DNA of 55,604 nucleotides from an uncultured beta proteobacterium (GCA_903905735.1 CAIVHU010000259.1:1-55604), one strand, 5' to 3'; shown: positions 9,372 through 18,939, counted from the stretch's first letter. The notes: generated from the sequence alone by a model not told the origin. A program made the numbers and translations.

Positions 9372-11741
9372 TCAGTTCCCCGCACGTTTTAGCCTTCCCA
9401 GCGTGGCAATGACCACATTGGATGCGTCGGCAAATTTGGACTGATTGGCAATCATTTTTTCGGCCTGCGTGTACTGCTGCTGATTGATCGCATGCGCAAC
9501 ATCCCCAGCACAACGGTGAAACTGCTTGTGTTCGGTCATCAACTGGGTAAACAAGCCATTGCCGGTTTTTGCGGCACCACAGGAATAAATCCATTTACCC
9601 AACTCACATAGGTCATCGCGGGCGATGTCGGCTGCTTTGAGCTGTTCTTTGCGGCTGATGGCGGCGCGAAATTTGGTTTTCCACTGCGCGTGTGCAGAGA
9701 TCACTTTGTCAAAGTCCAGCTTCTGTCCAGACGATTGGCTGACTCTGGTGGGTGTAGCGTTGACGACTGACCTTTCTGGCGCAAATCCCACCAAAGCCTG
9801 GCTTTGGGATGCACGAATCCGCGATCCAGCAGGCTTGGCCATATGGCCTGCAGCCGCATCAATGTTGAAAAAGCCAATGCTTTGCTGTAACTGGTCCGCC
9901 TGGCCAGACAACTCTTCGCTGGTGGCAGCGAGTTCTTCTGAAGCGCTGGCGTTTTGCTGTGTAGCCTTGCTGAGTTGGCCCATGGCCCCGCCAATATGAG
10001 TGACCGACTCACTTTGCTCCGAGCTGGCGGCAGCAATTTCCTGCACCAGCTCGCTGGTTTTCTGAATGCTGGGGACGATCTGGTCAAGCAGCTTGCCCGC
10101 ACGCTCCGCGGTATCGACGCTGCTGGCAGCGAGTTCACCAATTTCCTTGGCCGCCTCCTGGCTGCGTTCGGCGAGTTTCCTGACCTCAGCTGCCACTACC
10201 GCAAAGCCTTTGCCATGTTCCCCAGCGCGGGCGGCTTCAATGGCGGCGTTCAAGGCCAGCAGGTTGGTCTGATAGGCAATATCGTCCACGATGCCGATCT
10301 TGGACGCTATTTGTTTCATGGCAATCACCGTTTGACTAACGGCGACTCCACCGTCGGAAGCCTCCTTGTTGGTTTTGGTGGCCATGCCGTCGGTGACCTT
10401 GGCGTTGTCGCTGTTTTGCGTGATGGACGCGCTCATCACGTCGATCTGACTGGTGGTTTCTTCGACGCTGGCAGCCTGTTCACTGGCCGCCTGGCTCAGG
10501 CTTTGCGCCGTAGCGGACACCTGGTTTGCCGCGCCGGACAGGGCATCGGCGGCGGCGCGCACTTCACCTATTACCTGCGTAAGCTTGTCGGTTGACGCAT
10601 TCACACTGTCTTTGACCTGGCCAAACAAACCCTTGTAGTCGCGCGTGATGCGCTGCGTCAGGTCGCCCTCGGCCATGGCACTCAGAACGGTTGCCACGTC
10701 CGACAGGCCTTGCTCGGTGGTGGCCACCAACTGATTCATGCCGCTCGCCAACGTAGCAAAAAAACCGGACTTGCCCTGCAAGTTGAGGCGCTGGCTCAGC
10801 TGCCCCTGTGCTGCAGCGTTGACCATCTGGTCAATTTCTTCTTCAGCGGCCAATTGTTCCGTGACATCATGCCACTGGCCCACCGTGCCCAGGCGCTCAC
10901 CCTCGTCGGACAAAACTGGTGTGGTGGTCAGGTCATACATGCGCCCTCCCAGGTTAAGACGGCTTTGCGCCACCGCACTCAAACTGCTCAAGCGGTTCAA
11001 CGCGGCCTGCGGCTCTGCGTAAAACATGCCAATGCTGCCACCGACCACTTTGTCCGGATCAAACCCTGGGATCTGCCTGGAAAAGCCCTCTGCATTGCGG
11101 CGCAAGGTGTCGCGCAGCGCATGGTTGATGTAAATCACCGTGCCGTCGTCGTCAGCGATACGCACCGGCAGGGTGACGTTGTCGAGTGCCAGGCGGATGC
11201 GACGGTTGGCGTTGGCCACCGGGCGCTCACGCTCTTGCGCTAGCAGCCTGGCTTGTTCGACCTGCTGTGCAGCCAGCGCGCTTTGCGCCATGGTCTGCAA
11301 GGACTGGTTGGTTTGCTCCAGTGATTTTCTGAACGTGCCGCGCAGCCCGGTACCCTGCGCCAGCCTGAAGTACTGCCGCTCGCTGGCGTACTGCAGCGCG
11401 GTGGCCTGCTCGCGAAAACACGCCTCCAACTGGTCGAGCATGTCGTTGAAGTCCCAGCACACGTCGTGAAACAAACCTGTGGCGGGAACTTTGTGCAGGC
11501 GCTGGTCAAACTGGCCATGCGCCACCGTTTGGGCAATGCCCTGAATGTCAAGAATCAGGCGCTGCTGGCGTGCCATGGCACCCAGCCAGAGCACCAGACA
11601 CAGCAAGGCAGGCAGCAACCAGACCAGCGCGAAAAGGCCCCCATCGTCGTGCCAGATCTGCAGCGCACCGCCGCAAACCAGCAGTGCGGCCATGACCCAG
11701 CCATAGACAGACAACTCAGAGCGAGAGGATGAGTTGCTCAT
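9372..11741 (-). CDS. membrane chemoreceptor with C-terminal CZB zinc-binding domain
   Basis: The 789-residue protein begins with a tight pair of hydrophobic helices (about 13-55) and almost no periplasmic loop, a topology seen in energy-taxis receptors. A HAMP-like region, a PAS domain (about 195-300), HAMP repeats and the MCP signalling domain follow. The last 110 residues form a chemoreceptor zinc-binding (CZB) domain, with HAQWK, CELGKW and HKQFH supplying the expected His/Cys ligands. The ATG follows AGGAGT and lies 26 nt inside the upstream PAS gene, so the two proteins are probably made together. Confidence 0.93.
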   Translation of the reverse strand: MSNSSSRSELSVYGWVMAALLVCGGALQIWHDDGGLFALVWLLPALLCLVLWLGAMARQQRLILDIQGIAQTVAHGQFDQRLHKVPATGLFHDVCWDFNDMLDQLEACFREQATALQYASERQYFRLAQGTGLRGTFRKSLEQTNQSLQTMAQSALAAQQVEQARLLAQERERPVANANRRIRLALDNVTLPVRIADDDGTVIYINHALRDTLRRNAEGFSRQIPGFDPDKVVGGSIGMFYAEPQAALNRLSSLSAVAQSRLNLGGRMYDLTTTPVLSDEGERLGTVGQWHDVTEQLAAEEEIDQMVNAAAQGQLSQRLNLQGKSGFFATLASGMNQLVATTEQGLSDVATVLSAMAEGDLTQRITRDYKGLFGQVKDSVNASTDKLTQVIGEVRAAADALSGAANQVSATAQSLSQAASEQAASVEETTSQIDVMSASITQNSDNAKVTDGMATKTNKEASDGGVAVSQTVIAMKQIASKIGIVDDIAYQTNLLALNAAIEAARAGEHGKGFAVVAAEVRKLAERSQEAAKEIGELAASSVDTAERAGKLLDQIVPSIQKTSELVQEIAAASSEQSESVTHIGGAMGQLSKATQQNASASEELAATSEELSGQADQLQQSIGFFNIDAAAGHMAKPAGSRIRASQSQALVGFAPERSVVNATPTRVSQSSGQKLDFDKVISAHAQWKTKFRAAISRKEQLKAADIARDDLCELGKWIYSCGAAKTGNGLFTQLMTEHKQFHRCAGDVAHAINQQQYTQAEKMIANQSKFADASNVVIATLGRLKRAGN

Positions 11742-12234
11742 AGCTGACTCCTTTTTGTTTTAACACGTCGCCCAGCAGCGCCAGAGAGGCATCGCAGGCA
11801 TCCTTGGCACCGGCACGGTATTCAGCGTCCAGCATGGCTTTGTACAGGCCGGATACCACCGCAATCGCCTTCGGGCTGGCTTTGCGGCGTACCGAAAAAT
11901 ACCCCATCACATTGCCCTGCGCGTCCAGATCTGGCGTGACGTTGGCCATCACCCAGTAAAAATCCCCGTTTTTGCACATGTTCTTGACATAGGCAAAACA
12001 TTCTTTTTTTTGCGCCAGCGTGTCCCACAAGAACTTGAACACACCGCGTGGCATGTCGGGGTGGCGAATGATGTTGTGCGGAGCGTCCAGCAGTTCGGCT
12101 TCTGTATAGCCTGAAAACTCGATGAAGATGCGGTTGCAGTAGGTGATGCGGCCCTTGAGGTCAGTCTTGGAGACGATGAAATCGTCCTCGCGCATGACCC
12201 GCTCGTGGGTGGTGGGCTCAGTTTTGTATTTCAT
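11716..12234 (-). CDS. Aer/CetB-like PAS sensor protein
   Basis: The 172-residue protein is one PAS domain plus a helical tail. It strongly resembles the N-terminus of E. coli Aer: [44 protein letters not shown] and the linker helix [12 protein letters not shown]. The conserved RHPD and YWV elements suggest FAD binding. It carries no signalling domain of its own and overlaps the following membrane receptor gene by 26 nt, so it likely supplies the redox-sensing half of a bipartite receptor, as CetB does for CetA in Campylobacter. Confidence 0.9.
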   Translation of the reverse strand: MKYKTEPTTHERVMREDDFIVSKTDLKGRITYCNRIFIEFSGYTEAELLDAPHNIIRHPDMPRGVFKFLWDTLAQKKECFAYVKNMCKNGDFYWVMANVTPDLDAQGNVMGYFSVRRKASPKAIAVVSGLYKAMLDAEYRAGAKDACDASLALLGDVLKQKGVSYEQLILSL

Positions 12235-12279
12235 ATTGTCTCCGTCGCAACTTGATGAGCGTGTGTCATGGCAAGGGGC

Positions 12280-12822
12280 TCAGGCCGCATGCCCTTGCGC
12301 TGCCAGCGCAGCCATGTCGTCAATGTTCAGAGCCCGTTCAGGCTCCAGAATCACAATGAATTCATCTCCCACCTTGCACAGCCCATGGATGTATTCGCGC
12401 GCAATGCTAGTGCCGAAGGCCGGCGGCGGCTCGATCTGCGAAGGGGAAATATCGACCACCTCACTGACCGCATCGACCAGCAGGCCCAATTCCACCCGGT
12501 CGCCCTCCGGGCCGACATCAAAAATGATCACACAGGTTTTTTTGCCCGGCTGGGCCTTGGGGCGGCCAAAGCGTGATTGCAGGTCAATCACCGGCACCAC
12601 CGCGCCGCGCAGGTTGATGACCCCGCGCACAAACTCGGGCATCAGCGGCACCACCGTCATAGCACCGTGCTGGATGATCTCGCGCACGCTGCGAATGTCC
12701 ATGGCAAACACCTCGTCCCCCAGGCTGAAGGTGAGGTATTGCAGGCTGTCTTCTTTGGTGGCAGAGCGGCCATAGGGTGCGCCGGTGTGACTGGCCGGGG
12801 CTGCCGCCTGGTGATGGGTCAT
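12280..12822 (-). CDS. cheW: CheW coupling protein
   Basis: CheW links receptors to CheA. The 180-residue protein has an extra N-terminal tail of about 25 residues followed by a complete CheW fold: LTFSLGDEVFAMDI, VREIIQ, VRGVINLRGAVVPVIDL and LGLLVDAVSEVVDI. It lies immediately downstream of cheA (43-bp gap) and upstream of the PAS/CZB receptor pair. Confidence 0.96.
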   Translation of the reverse strand: MTHHQAAAPASHTGAPYGRSATKEDSLQYLTFSLGDEVFAMDIRSVREIIQHGAMTVVPLMPEFVRGVINLRGAVVPVIDLQSRFGRPKAQPGKKTCVIIFDVGPEGDRVELGLLVDAVSEVVDISPSQIEPPPAFGTSIAREYIHGLCKVGDEFIVILEPERALNIDDMAALAAQGHAA

Positions 12823-12865
12823 GATGACAACTCCGTGATGGGTTGGTTGGGATCAGGGTACGGCG

Positions 12866-15091
12866 TCAAGCCGACGGCTGCGCCGCACTGACACCTGCGG
12901 CATGCGGATCAGCGGTGACCAGCTCACCGAGCGACGCGCCGTCCAGAATCAGCGCCACTTCACCACTACCCAGAATGCTGGAGCCCGAGATGCCGCGCAG
13001 CGTCTTAAACAAGCGGCCCAGCGGTTTGATCACGGTTTGCTGCTGGCCCAGCAGCACCTCGACCTCGATCCCGTATTTGCCGCACGGCGAATTCACCACC
13101 ACCACGCTGGTGCGCTCGGGCAGGGTCGATTCCACGCTGTAGAGCGTGCGCAGGCGCACCACCGGCAGCACGTTGCCGCGCAGCTCCACGCAGTGGCGGC
13201 CACTGGCATCCATCCGCACGTTTTGGCCACCGGCTTCGATGACTTCAACCACCGAGCCCAGCGGCAGCACAAATTTGGCCTTGCCCACGCCCACCAGAAA
13301 GCCGTCGATGATGGCCAGGGTGAGCGGCAGTCGGATGTCTACTTGAAGGCCCTTGCCAGGATGGCTGTTGAGCTTGAGCGTGCCACGCAGCGCCTCGATG
13401 TTTCGCCGCACCACGTCCATGCCCACACCCCGGCCCGACAGGTTGGTGACCTGCTCGGCGGTGGAAAAACCCGGCTCGAAGATCATCATGTTGATGACAT
13501 CGTCAGACGGCACCACGCCTTGCTCGATCAGGCCACGGTTCCAGGCGCGTTGGAGCACGCGCTCGCGGTTGATGCCACGGCCATCGTCCTCGATGCGGAT
13601 CAGGATGGCGCCAGTTTCGTGCTTGGCGCTGAGCACCAGCTTGCCTGCGGGCGCTTTGCCTGCAGCGATGCGCTCTTGTGGCGGCTCCAGACCGTGGTCG
13701 AGCGAGTTGCGCACCAGGTGCATCAGCGGATCGGCGATCTTTTCGACCATCGATTTGTCGAGTTCGGCATCGCCACCCACAATCTCGAAGTTCACCTCTT
13801 TGCCCAGGCTGCTGGCGGTGTCGCGCACCACCCGGCGGAATCGGCTAAAGGTCTCACCCACTGGCACCATGCGCAGGCCCAGGGTGCCGTTGCGGATCTC
13901 CTCGATCAGGCTGTTCATGTGCAGGTTGGCCTCGATGAGCGCCACGTTGCGGGTTTCGCGCGCCAGCAAATTGGCACCGGCACCGGCAATCACCAGTTCG
14001 CCGAGCAGGTTGATGACCTCGTCAAGCCGATCCGCCTGCACGCGGATGTAGCGGTTTTCTTCACCGCCGCTGGACTCGCGGGTTTTTTGCTGCTTGGTGA
14101 GGGCGGCTTCGACCACCTCGGGGGCAACGCCGGCTTTGGTTTCCAGAAGATTGCCCAATTTGGCCTTAAACCCTTTATCGGTCTGGGCTGACAGCTCTTG
14201 ATTCGAGAGCACTTCGATGAGCTTGCTCTGGCTCACCGCACCCACCGACACCAGCATATCGCCCAGGCGCGGTGTGGTGGGCATGTCTTCAATGGCGCGC
14301 ACCAGCTTTTGTTCGGTGCTTTCGGGGGCTTTGATGTCCAGCTCGCAATCGTCGGCCACAAAGCTGAACGCGCCTTCAATCTCGTCACGTGGCGCTGCCG
14401 ATTCCAGCGCCATGACAAAACTCAGGTAACAGGTTTCGGGGTTGAGGTTGACCAGCGCGGGCACCGCATCGGTGCTGCATTGCATGGCAGTCACGGTGCC
14501 CAGCCCCTTGAGGTATTTGACGATCGACAAAGGGTCCATGCCGTTGCGAAAGGTCTCGGCACCAAAACGGGCCGAAATCTGCCAGACCGTCAAGCCCTTG
14601 GCGGCGGCAGGTAGGGCACCTGCGGCTGGGGCGGCAACCTGCGGTGCGCTGTGCGCTGCAGCGCTGGTGCTGACACCGTCGGTGTAAGCGCGCAACTGAA
14701 TGACTAGATCAGCGCGCAAGTCTTTCTGGTCCGGTGTGTCGGCGGACTCGTCGCTGGCGGTATCGACCAGAAACTGGATCTGGTCGTTGCACTGCAGCAG
14801 CAGCGTACTCATCTCGGGCGTCAGTGCCAGCTCGCCTTCGCGCAGCTTGTCGAGCAGTGTCTCCACGTGGTGGGTGAATTCCACCACCTTATGCAGGCCA
14901 AAAATTCCCGCCGAGCCTTTGACCGTGTGGGCGCAGCGAAACAGGTTGTCGAGCAGCTCACGGTTGTCGGGTTGCTCTTCCAGTTCCAGCAGCAGGGTTT
15001 CAATGGCTTCGGTCTGTTCACCCGCCTCGCTGATGAAAGCGGGCATGGCGGCGGCGATGAAGTCCTGGTCGGCGTCAGATGCTTGGCTCAT
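12866..15091 (-). CDS. cheA: CheA histidine kinase with two internal MshEN-like 24-residue motifs
   Basis: CheA autophosphorylates and passes phosphate to CheY, CheB and probably CheV. Domains of the 741-residue protein: Hpt/P1 with H55 (CAHTVKGSAG); an Ala/Pro linker; a domain at about 165-255; two 24-residue repeats at 275-298 (RLGDMLV...Q) and 311-334 (KLGNLLE...Q); dimerisation helices; an ATPase with HLVRNSLDHGLE, EDDGRGI and GRGVGMDVV; a C-terminal CheW-like domain. The repeats occupy the place just before the dimerisation domain and match the pattern of the nucleotide-binding MshEN domain. cheA is 11 bp after the STAS gene. Confidence 0.96.
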   Translation of the reverse strand: MSQASDADQDFIAAAMPAFISEAGEQTEAIETLLLELEEQPDNRELLDNLFRCAHTVKGSAGIFGLHKVVEFTHHVETLLDKLREGELALTPEMSTLLLQCNDQIQFLVDTASDESADTPDQKDLRADLVIQLRAYTDGVSTSAAAHSAPQVAAPAAGALPAAAKGLTVWQISARFGAETFRNGMDPLSIVKYLKGLGTVTAMQCSTDAVPALVNLNPETCYLSFVMALESAAPRDEIEGAFSFVADDCELDIKAPESTEQKLVRAIEDMPTTPRLGDMLVSVGAVSQSKLIEVLSNQELSAQTDKGFKAKLGNLLETKAGVAPEVVEAALTKQQKTRESSGGEENRYIRVQADRLDEVINLLGELVIAGAGANLLARETRNVALIEANLHMNSLIEEIRNGTLGLRMVPVGETFSRFRRVVRDTASSLGKEVNFEIVGGDAELDKSMVEKIADPLMHLVRNSLDHGLEPPQERIAAGKAPAGKLVLSAKHETGAILIRIEDDGRGINRERVLQRAWNRGLIEQGVVPSDDVINMMIFEPGFSTAEQVTNLSGRGVGMDVVRRNIEALRGTLKLNSHPGKGLQVDIRLPLTLAIIDGFLVGVGKAKFVLPLGSVVEVIEAGGQNVRMDASGRHCVELRGNVLPVVRLRTLYSVESTLPERTSVVVVNSPCGKYGIEVEVLLGQQQTVIKPLGRLFKTLRGISGSSILGSGEVALILDGASLGELVTADPHAAGVSAAQPSA

Positions 15092-15102
15092 GGCGGCCCT
15101 CT

Positions 15103-15390
15103 TTATGCGTTGGCAATTTGCTGGTCGAGCCAGTCACCCAGGCCCATGGTTTTGCAGGCCTCCAGCAAGGCGTTGCTGGGGTTGAGCAACTGCCAGGGTT
15201 GGTCCATGTGCGCCAGCGAGGCCAGCAGTTGCAGGCCAGAGCCGTCAATCTCGCTCACTTTGGCCGCCGATATTTCCAGCAGCTTGGCCGATTTGGCGGT
15301 CTGCTCAGTGACCCAGCCCAACAACGCGTCACGGGTTTCGAGTGCGCTGTAGATGGTCATCTCTTCGGGAAGCTCAAAGGGTGTACTCAT
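15103..15390 (-). CDS. STAS-domain protein (anti-sigma-antagonist/MlaB-like)
   Basis: A 95-residue STAS domain starting MSTPFELPEE. The phospho-acceptor loop reads EIDGSGLQLL, with S51 in the position of the regulatory serine of SpoIIAA/RsbV proteins. An upstream in-frame extension to 15546 overlaps cheY and looks non-native, so the ATG at 15388-15390 was chosen. The gene lies between cheY and cheA, 79 bp after cheY and 11 bp before cheA. Its role in chemotaxis is unknown; partner switching with a kinase or scaffolding is possible. Confidence 0.85.
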   Translation of the reverse strand: MSTPFELPEEMTIYSALETRDALLGWVTEQTAKSAKLLEISAAKVSEIDGSGLQLLASLAHMDQPWQLLNPSNALLEACKTMGLGDWLDQQIANA

Positions 15391-15469
15391 GACAGGTACC
15401 TGGTGTCGTTTCAATAACAAATCTGACGGCGGGCAAGACCGCGTGCTGCGCCCGGGGCGGGCGCCCGGC

Positions 15470-15838
15470 TCAAGGCAGGCAGAGCTTGGATACCGCGTTG
15501 AGCAGGGAGGCGGGCGAGAACGGCTTGACCATCCAGGCGCGGGCACCGGCGGCCTTGCCTTCTTCTTTTTTGGCTTCCTGGCTCTCGGTGGTCAGCATCA
15601 GGATCGGCAAAAAGCGGTAGTTCGGCAGTGCCTTGGCGGCCTTGACGAACTCGATGCCGTTCATGCGTGGCATGTTCACATCACATACTGCCATGTTGAT
15701 TTTGCGACCGTCCAGCAAGGCCAGCGCTGCCTGACCGTCACCGGCCTGCAACACCTCGTAGCCCGCACCTTGCAGGGCCATAGCCACCACCTGGCGCAGG
15801 CTGGCAGAGTCGTCGATCACCAAAATTGTTTGTGCCAT
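15470..15838 (-). CDS. cheY: CheY chemotaxis response regulator
   Basis: The 122-residue single receiver domain has D9/D10, phospho-site D53 (VCDVNMPRMNG), T83/T84 and K105 (MVKPFSP), as in CheY proteins that bind the flagellar switch. The ATG is preceded by AAGGTG. Its place 14 bp after the CheZ-like gene makes it the likely substrate of that phosphatase, and it precedes the STAS gene and cheA. Confidence 0.93.
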   Translation of the reverse strand: MAQTILVIDDSASLRQVVAMALQGAGYEVLQAGDGQAALALLDGRKINMAVCDVNMPRMNGIEFVKAAKALPNYRFLPILMLTTESQEAKKEEGKAAGARAWMVKPFSPASLLNAVSKLCLP

Positions 15839-15852
15839 GCTGATTCACCTTG

Positions 15853-16500
15853 TCAAAAAAAAGTTGTTTCCTCGTCGGCGGCATTCGGGTCTGCGCTGTC
15901 GCCGGTGTGGTGCTGACGCTGCTCGTTCATCACGTAGGTGGATTCGAGGCGCGCCAGCCACTCGGGTGCGCTGACGGCGGTGCTGGGCTGTGCCAGAGCA
16001 AGTTGCAGGCGCTCAATGTCTTCATGCAGCGCCGCCATCATCTGGCTGATGCGGTCCTGGTACTGGAAGCCCTTGTACATGCGCTCGACCTGCTGGCTGA
16101 CCAGCTGTGTTTCGCGCTCAAAAGGCTTGGCGATGTCTTCCAGGGCATCGACACAAGCGTGGATCATGGACATGACCTGCCCGATGGCCTGGGCCGCCTG
16201 CGGCGTGCAGCTGGCCAACACAGGTTGCAGGACGGTGTCACAGGCGCTGGCAAGTTGGGTGATGCCGCCATTGCCCTGGGCCAGTGCTTCGGTGATCTGG
16301 CGCGACTGGCGCGAGGCCATGTCCAGATGTGGGCCGATCTCGGCAAAGGCCGACAGCATCTCGGCCACCGCAACCTCGGACTGGCTGCGGGAGCTGGCCA
16401 ACTGGCGTGCCCACACGGGAAGGATCTGGGCGCTGAGTGCCACCAGAGCCTGGGCCGACATGGTCTCAGGGGGCGACTCTGTTTTTGAGGAGACTGTCAT
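15853..16500 (-). CDS. CheZ-like CheY-P phosphatase candidate
   Basis: The 215-residue mostly helical protein has the length of CheZ (about 214). Near the end of a long helix it reads [21 protein letters not shown], aligning with the CheZ active-site helix; D149 and Q153 keep the catalytic D-x-x-x-Q spacing. After a flexible linker it ends in [10 protein letters not shown], an acidic-hydrophobic tail like the CheY-binding peptide of CheZ. The start at 16500 forms an ATGA overlap with the upstream receptor, and cheY follows 14 bp downstream. Overall similarity to enterobacterial CheZ is low, so the function is inferred from motif, size and context. Confidence 0.72.
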   Translation of the reverse strand: MTVSSKTESPPETMSAQALVALSAQILPVWARQLASSRSQSEVAVAEMLSAFAEIGPHLDMASRQSRQITEALAQGNGGITQLASACDTVLQPVLASCTPQAAQAIGQVMSMIHACVDALEDIAKPFERETQLVSQQVERMYKGFQYQDRISQMMAALHEDIERLQLALAQPSTAVSAPEWLARLESTYVMNEQRQHHTGDSADPNAADEETTFF

Positions 16501-18023
16501 GCGTTCAGCCATTGGGAGTTGAGGTAGCAGCCACAGCCCAGCAGGCGCTGGTCGTCCAGCGGGACCACATAGGAGGTTTTGGCCTGGGTCTCGCGGGTGA
16601 CGGGGTTGGTGATCACATAGTTGACCCATCCGCCCTGATCCCGGTCACATACGTCCCACGCGTCGGCCACCAGCTTGTCGGCATCCAGGCCTGGGATGAT
16701 GCGCAAGTCGGTGTTGTCTTTCTCGGGTAAGGCACCGTGAACCTGGTAGATGCCACGGCGGTCAAAAATGAAGATGTACATGTCGCGGTCAATGAACGGC
16801 TGGCTGCGGTCATGAAAATCGCGCACGGCCTGTTCGTAACCCACACTGCGCAGGTGCACCATGGCATCAAACACCAACTGGCGAGCCTGGTCGGCCGTGC
16901 CCTGGCGCAAGCGGATGTCGCCCACCGAGATTTCCAGTGTCGAGGCCTGGTTGATCAAGCGGTCAGAGTTGTCTGCCGCGCGACTCACCAGCGCCGCGTT
17001 TTCATGGGTCAGTACGTCCAGGTCGCCCACCGCATGCACCACTTCTTCGAGTGCGGCGCTTTGTGAGGCGCTACCTTCGGCCATGACGTTGACGTTCAGG
17101 GCGATTTCGCCAATACCGGAGATCAGGCTCTCCATGGTGTCGTTGATCTGTTTGATGCCTTTGACCGTGTCGCCCACGCGGCTGGACGACTCGGCAATCA
17201 GGCCACGGATTTCGGCGGCGGCACCCTGGCTGCGCTTGGCCAGGTTGCGCACCTCGGCGGCCACCACCGCAAACCCCCGACCCTGCTCGCCGGCACGGGC
17301 TGCCTCCACCGCCGCATTCAGCGCCAGCAAATTGGTCTGGAAGGCGATGCCGTCGATCACACCGATGATTTCCGACATGCGTTTTGAAGTAACTTCCAGC
17401 GGGCCCATGCTTTGCATGGCCTCGGTCATCATCTTGCCGGCGTTGTCTGCCTCCTTGTGCAGGCTCGATGTCATCATGCTGACCTCTTGCGCGGCCTGGG
17501 CGTTGCGCGCCACGGTTTCACTCACGTGTTTGACGTGCAGGGAGGTTTGCTGCAAGTGTTCCCCCTGCGCTTCGGCCCGGTCAGCCAGCGCCCGGGTGTC
17601 GTCAACGAGCTTTTTGCCGGTGTCACCGAGCAGCACGGCCGCCGTGCGGATATTGGCCACCATGCTGGACATGTTGGTGATCATCAATTCGAGATGCCGT
17701 CCAAAATTGCCCAGCGTCAGTACGCCACCAGAGAGCCGTTGGGCGAGGTTGCCCTGCGATACGTCGGTCATGGCCTGGTCCAGGCGTTCACGCTCAACGC
17801 GCGTGATGCTGAAGTAGGCCAACTGGAAGTACAGCCAGACGGCCAAACCAGTCAAGCCCAGCAGGCTGAAGACGGCACCCTCATCCTCGCGCGCGACCGA
17901 TCCCATGCCTGCCATGACCACGATCGCCAGCAGCACCAAAATCATCGGGATTGGCAGCACCCAAAAGCGCGTTCGGCCTGAGAGTGGTCGCAGCAAGGCG
18001 ATGGCGGGCGAAAGCAGGTTCAT
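16497..18023 (-). CDS. chemoreceptor with C-terminal (cytoplasmic) sCache domain
   Basis: The 508-residue protein has two N-terminal hydrophobic helices (about 20-40 and 52-72) with a loop too short for a sensor. A HAMP-like segment and an MCP signalling domain follow ([21 protein letters not shown]). After the signalling domain a single Cache domain occupies about residues 375-505, with [35 protein letters not shown] and LGCGCY. Cache domains are usually periplasmic and N-terminal; here predicted topology puts it in the cytoplasm. It overlaps the CheZ-like gene by four bases. Confidence 0.9.
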   Translation of the reverse strand: MNLLSPAIALLRPLSGRTRFWVLPIPMILVLLAIVVMAGMGSVAREDEGAVFSLLGLTGLAVWLYFQLAYFSITRVERERLDQAMTDVSQGNLAQRLSGGVLTLGNFGRHLELMITNMSSMVANIRTAAVLLGDTGKKLVDDTRALADRAEAQGEHLQQTSLHVKHVSETVARNAQAAQEVSMMTSSLHKEADNAGKMMTEAMQSMGPLEVTSKRMSEIIGVIDGIAFQTNLLALNAAVEAARAGEQGRGFAVVAAEVRNLAKRSQGAAAEIRGLIAESSSRVGDTVKGIKQINDTMESLISGIGEIALNVNVMAEGSASQSAALEEVVHAVGDLDVLTHENAALVSRAADNSDRLINQASTLEISVGDIRLRQGTADQARQLVFDAMVHLRSVGYEQAVRDFHDRSQPFIDRDMYIFIFDRRGIYQVHGALPEKDNTDLRIIPGLDADKLVADAWDVCDRDQGGWVNYVITNPVTRETQAKTSYVVPLDDQRLLGCGCYLNSQWLNA

Positions 18024-18059
18024 GGCGGAGTCTTCCTGGACGGCAAGGGCAGTGCGGCT

Positions 18060-18443
18060 TTACTTCAGGGCTTGTTCCAGTTTCGTCTGGAGGGTTTCAG
18101 GTCGCGGCGGCTTGACGATGTAGCCAAACGTGCCCAGAGGCAAAGCCTGCTCCAGTGTCTCGGTACTGGCATCGGCGCTCATGAAAATCACTTTCATGTT
18201 CTTGATCATCGGGTTGCTGTGCTGGCGCAAATGCTGCACAAATTCAAGGCCGTCCATGGGCTGCATGTGAATGTCGGTGAGCACCAGGTCCGGTTTGAAA
18301 CTGACCATGGTGCGCAAGGCACTCGCACCATCCGCTGCCACTTCAATGGCCTGAATGCCGATACGACGCAAGCTGTTCACCACAAAGGTTCTCATGACCT
18401 CATCGTCATCAACAACCAGAATGCGGGCAAGGGTTACTTTCAT
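18060..18443 (-). CDS. CheY-like receiver protein
   Basis: A 127-residue single receiver domain with D12-D14, phospho-acceptor D57 (LVLTDIHMQPMDG), the switch residue in MSADAS and lysine in IVKPPRP. It differs clearly from the cheY at 15470-15838 and is placed between the Hpt gene and the Cache-type receptor. It could be a phosphate sink or a phosphorelay intermediate paired with the Hpt protein. Confidence 0.9.
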   Translation of the reverse strand: MKVTLARILVVDDDEVMRTFVVNSLRRIGIQAIEVAADGASALRTMVSFKPDLVLTDIHMQPMDGLEFVQHLRQHSNPMIKNMKVIFMSADASTETLEQALPLGTFGYIVKPPRPETLQTKLEQALK

Positions 18444-18520
18444 TTTTTTGACTTCTAAGTAAGTGGGGACAAGCAGTTCAGGTCAATGCACGGCGGAGTT
18501 GTTGGCGTACATGCTTCGAA

Positions 18521-18560
18521 TTAATACTAGCAGTATGCATACAGGCGAAAGAGGCCAAAA
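18521..18560. repeat. degenerate palindromic repeat copy upstream of receiver gene
   Basis: The stretch contains ACTAGC, a short spacer, AGGCGAAAGAGGCCAAAA, matching the right end (GAGGCCAAAA) and the position of the inner arm of the repeat family, with a degraded second arm. It sits in the gap between the Hpt gene and the downstream receiver gene. Confidence 0.4.
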
Positions 18561-18567
18561 AGGCCGG

Positions 18568-18939
18568 TTATTGACCCGAATTCAAAAAAAGTTCGATTTC
18601 TGCCAACAAACCATGCAGTTCAGGCCCGAGCTGCTGATAGGTCACCTGCACCACGGCGGCAGGCTCGGTTTTGCTGAGCTTTTCAACCGCCGCCACCTGC
18701 TCAATCAGGGCGTTGCTGCCGAAGATGGGCATGTAGCCTTTGATGGCATGCAGCAGCCGGTTGGCGGTGGCTACATCACCGGTTTGCAGTGCCGTGTCAA
18801 TGGTGGGCAGGTCTGCGGCCATGCTGATCACCACGGTAACGAGAATTTTGCGCAACGCGGTCTCTGAACCCATCATGCCCACGCCGCGCGCAACATCCAG
18901 GCGCGCCGCGGAAGGTGTGCTGCCAAGTTGACTGTTCAT
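18568..18939 (-). CDS. Hpt-domain phosphotransfer protein
   Basis: The 123-residue helical protein has the Hpt pattern: an early LDVARGVGMMGSETALRKIL helix and the histidine motif LLHAIKGYMPIFG, with H64 as the probable phosphorylation site (family consensus AHxLKG). It is the first gene of the che locus as visible and is followed by a receiver gene, so an Hpt-to-receiver relay is plausible. No hybrid kinase is encoded nearby. Confidence 0.8.
   Translation of the reverse strand: MNSQLGSTPSAARLDVARGVGMMGSETALRKILVTVVISMAADLPTIDTALQTGDVATANRLLHAIKGYMPIFGSNALIEQVAAVEKLSKTEPAAVVQVTYQQLGPELHGLLAEIELFLNSGQ

Noticed and set aside
15391..15546. N-terminal extension of the STAS gene
   Set aside because: It overlaps cheY and reads as low-complexity out-of-frame sequence; the internal ATG at 15390 gives a normal STAS domain.
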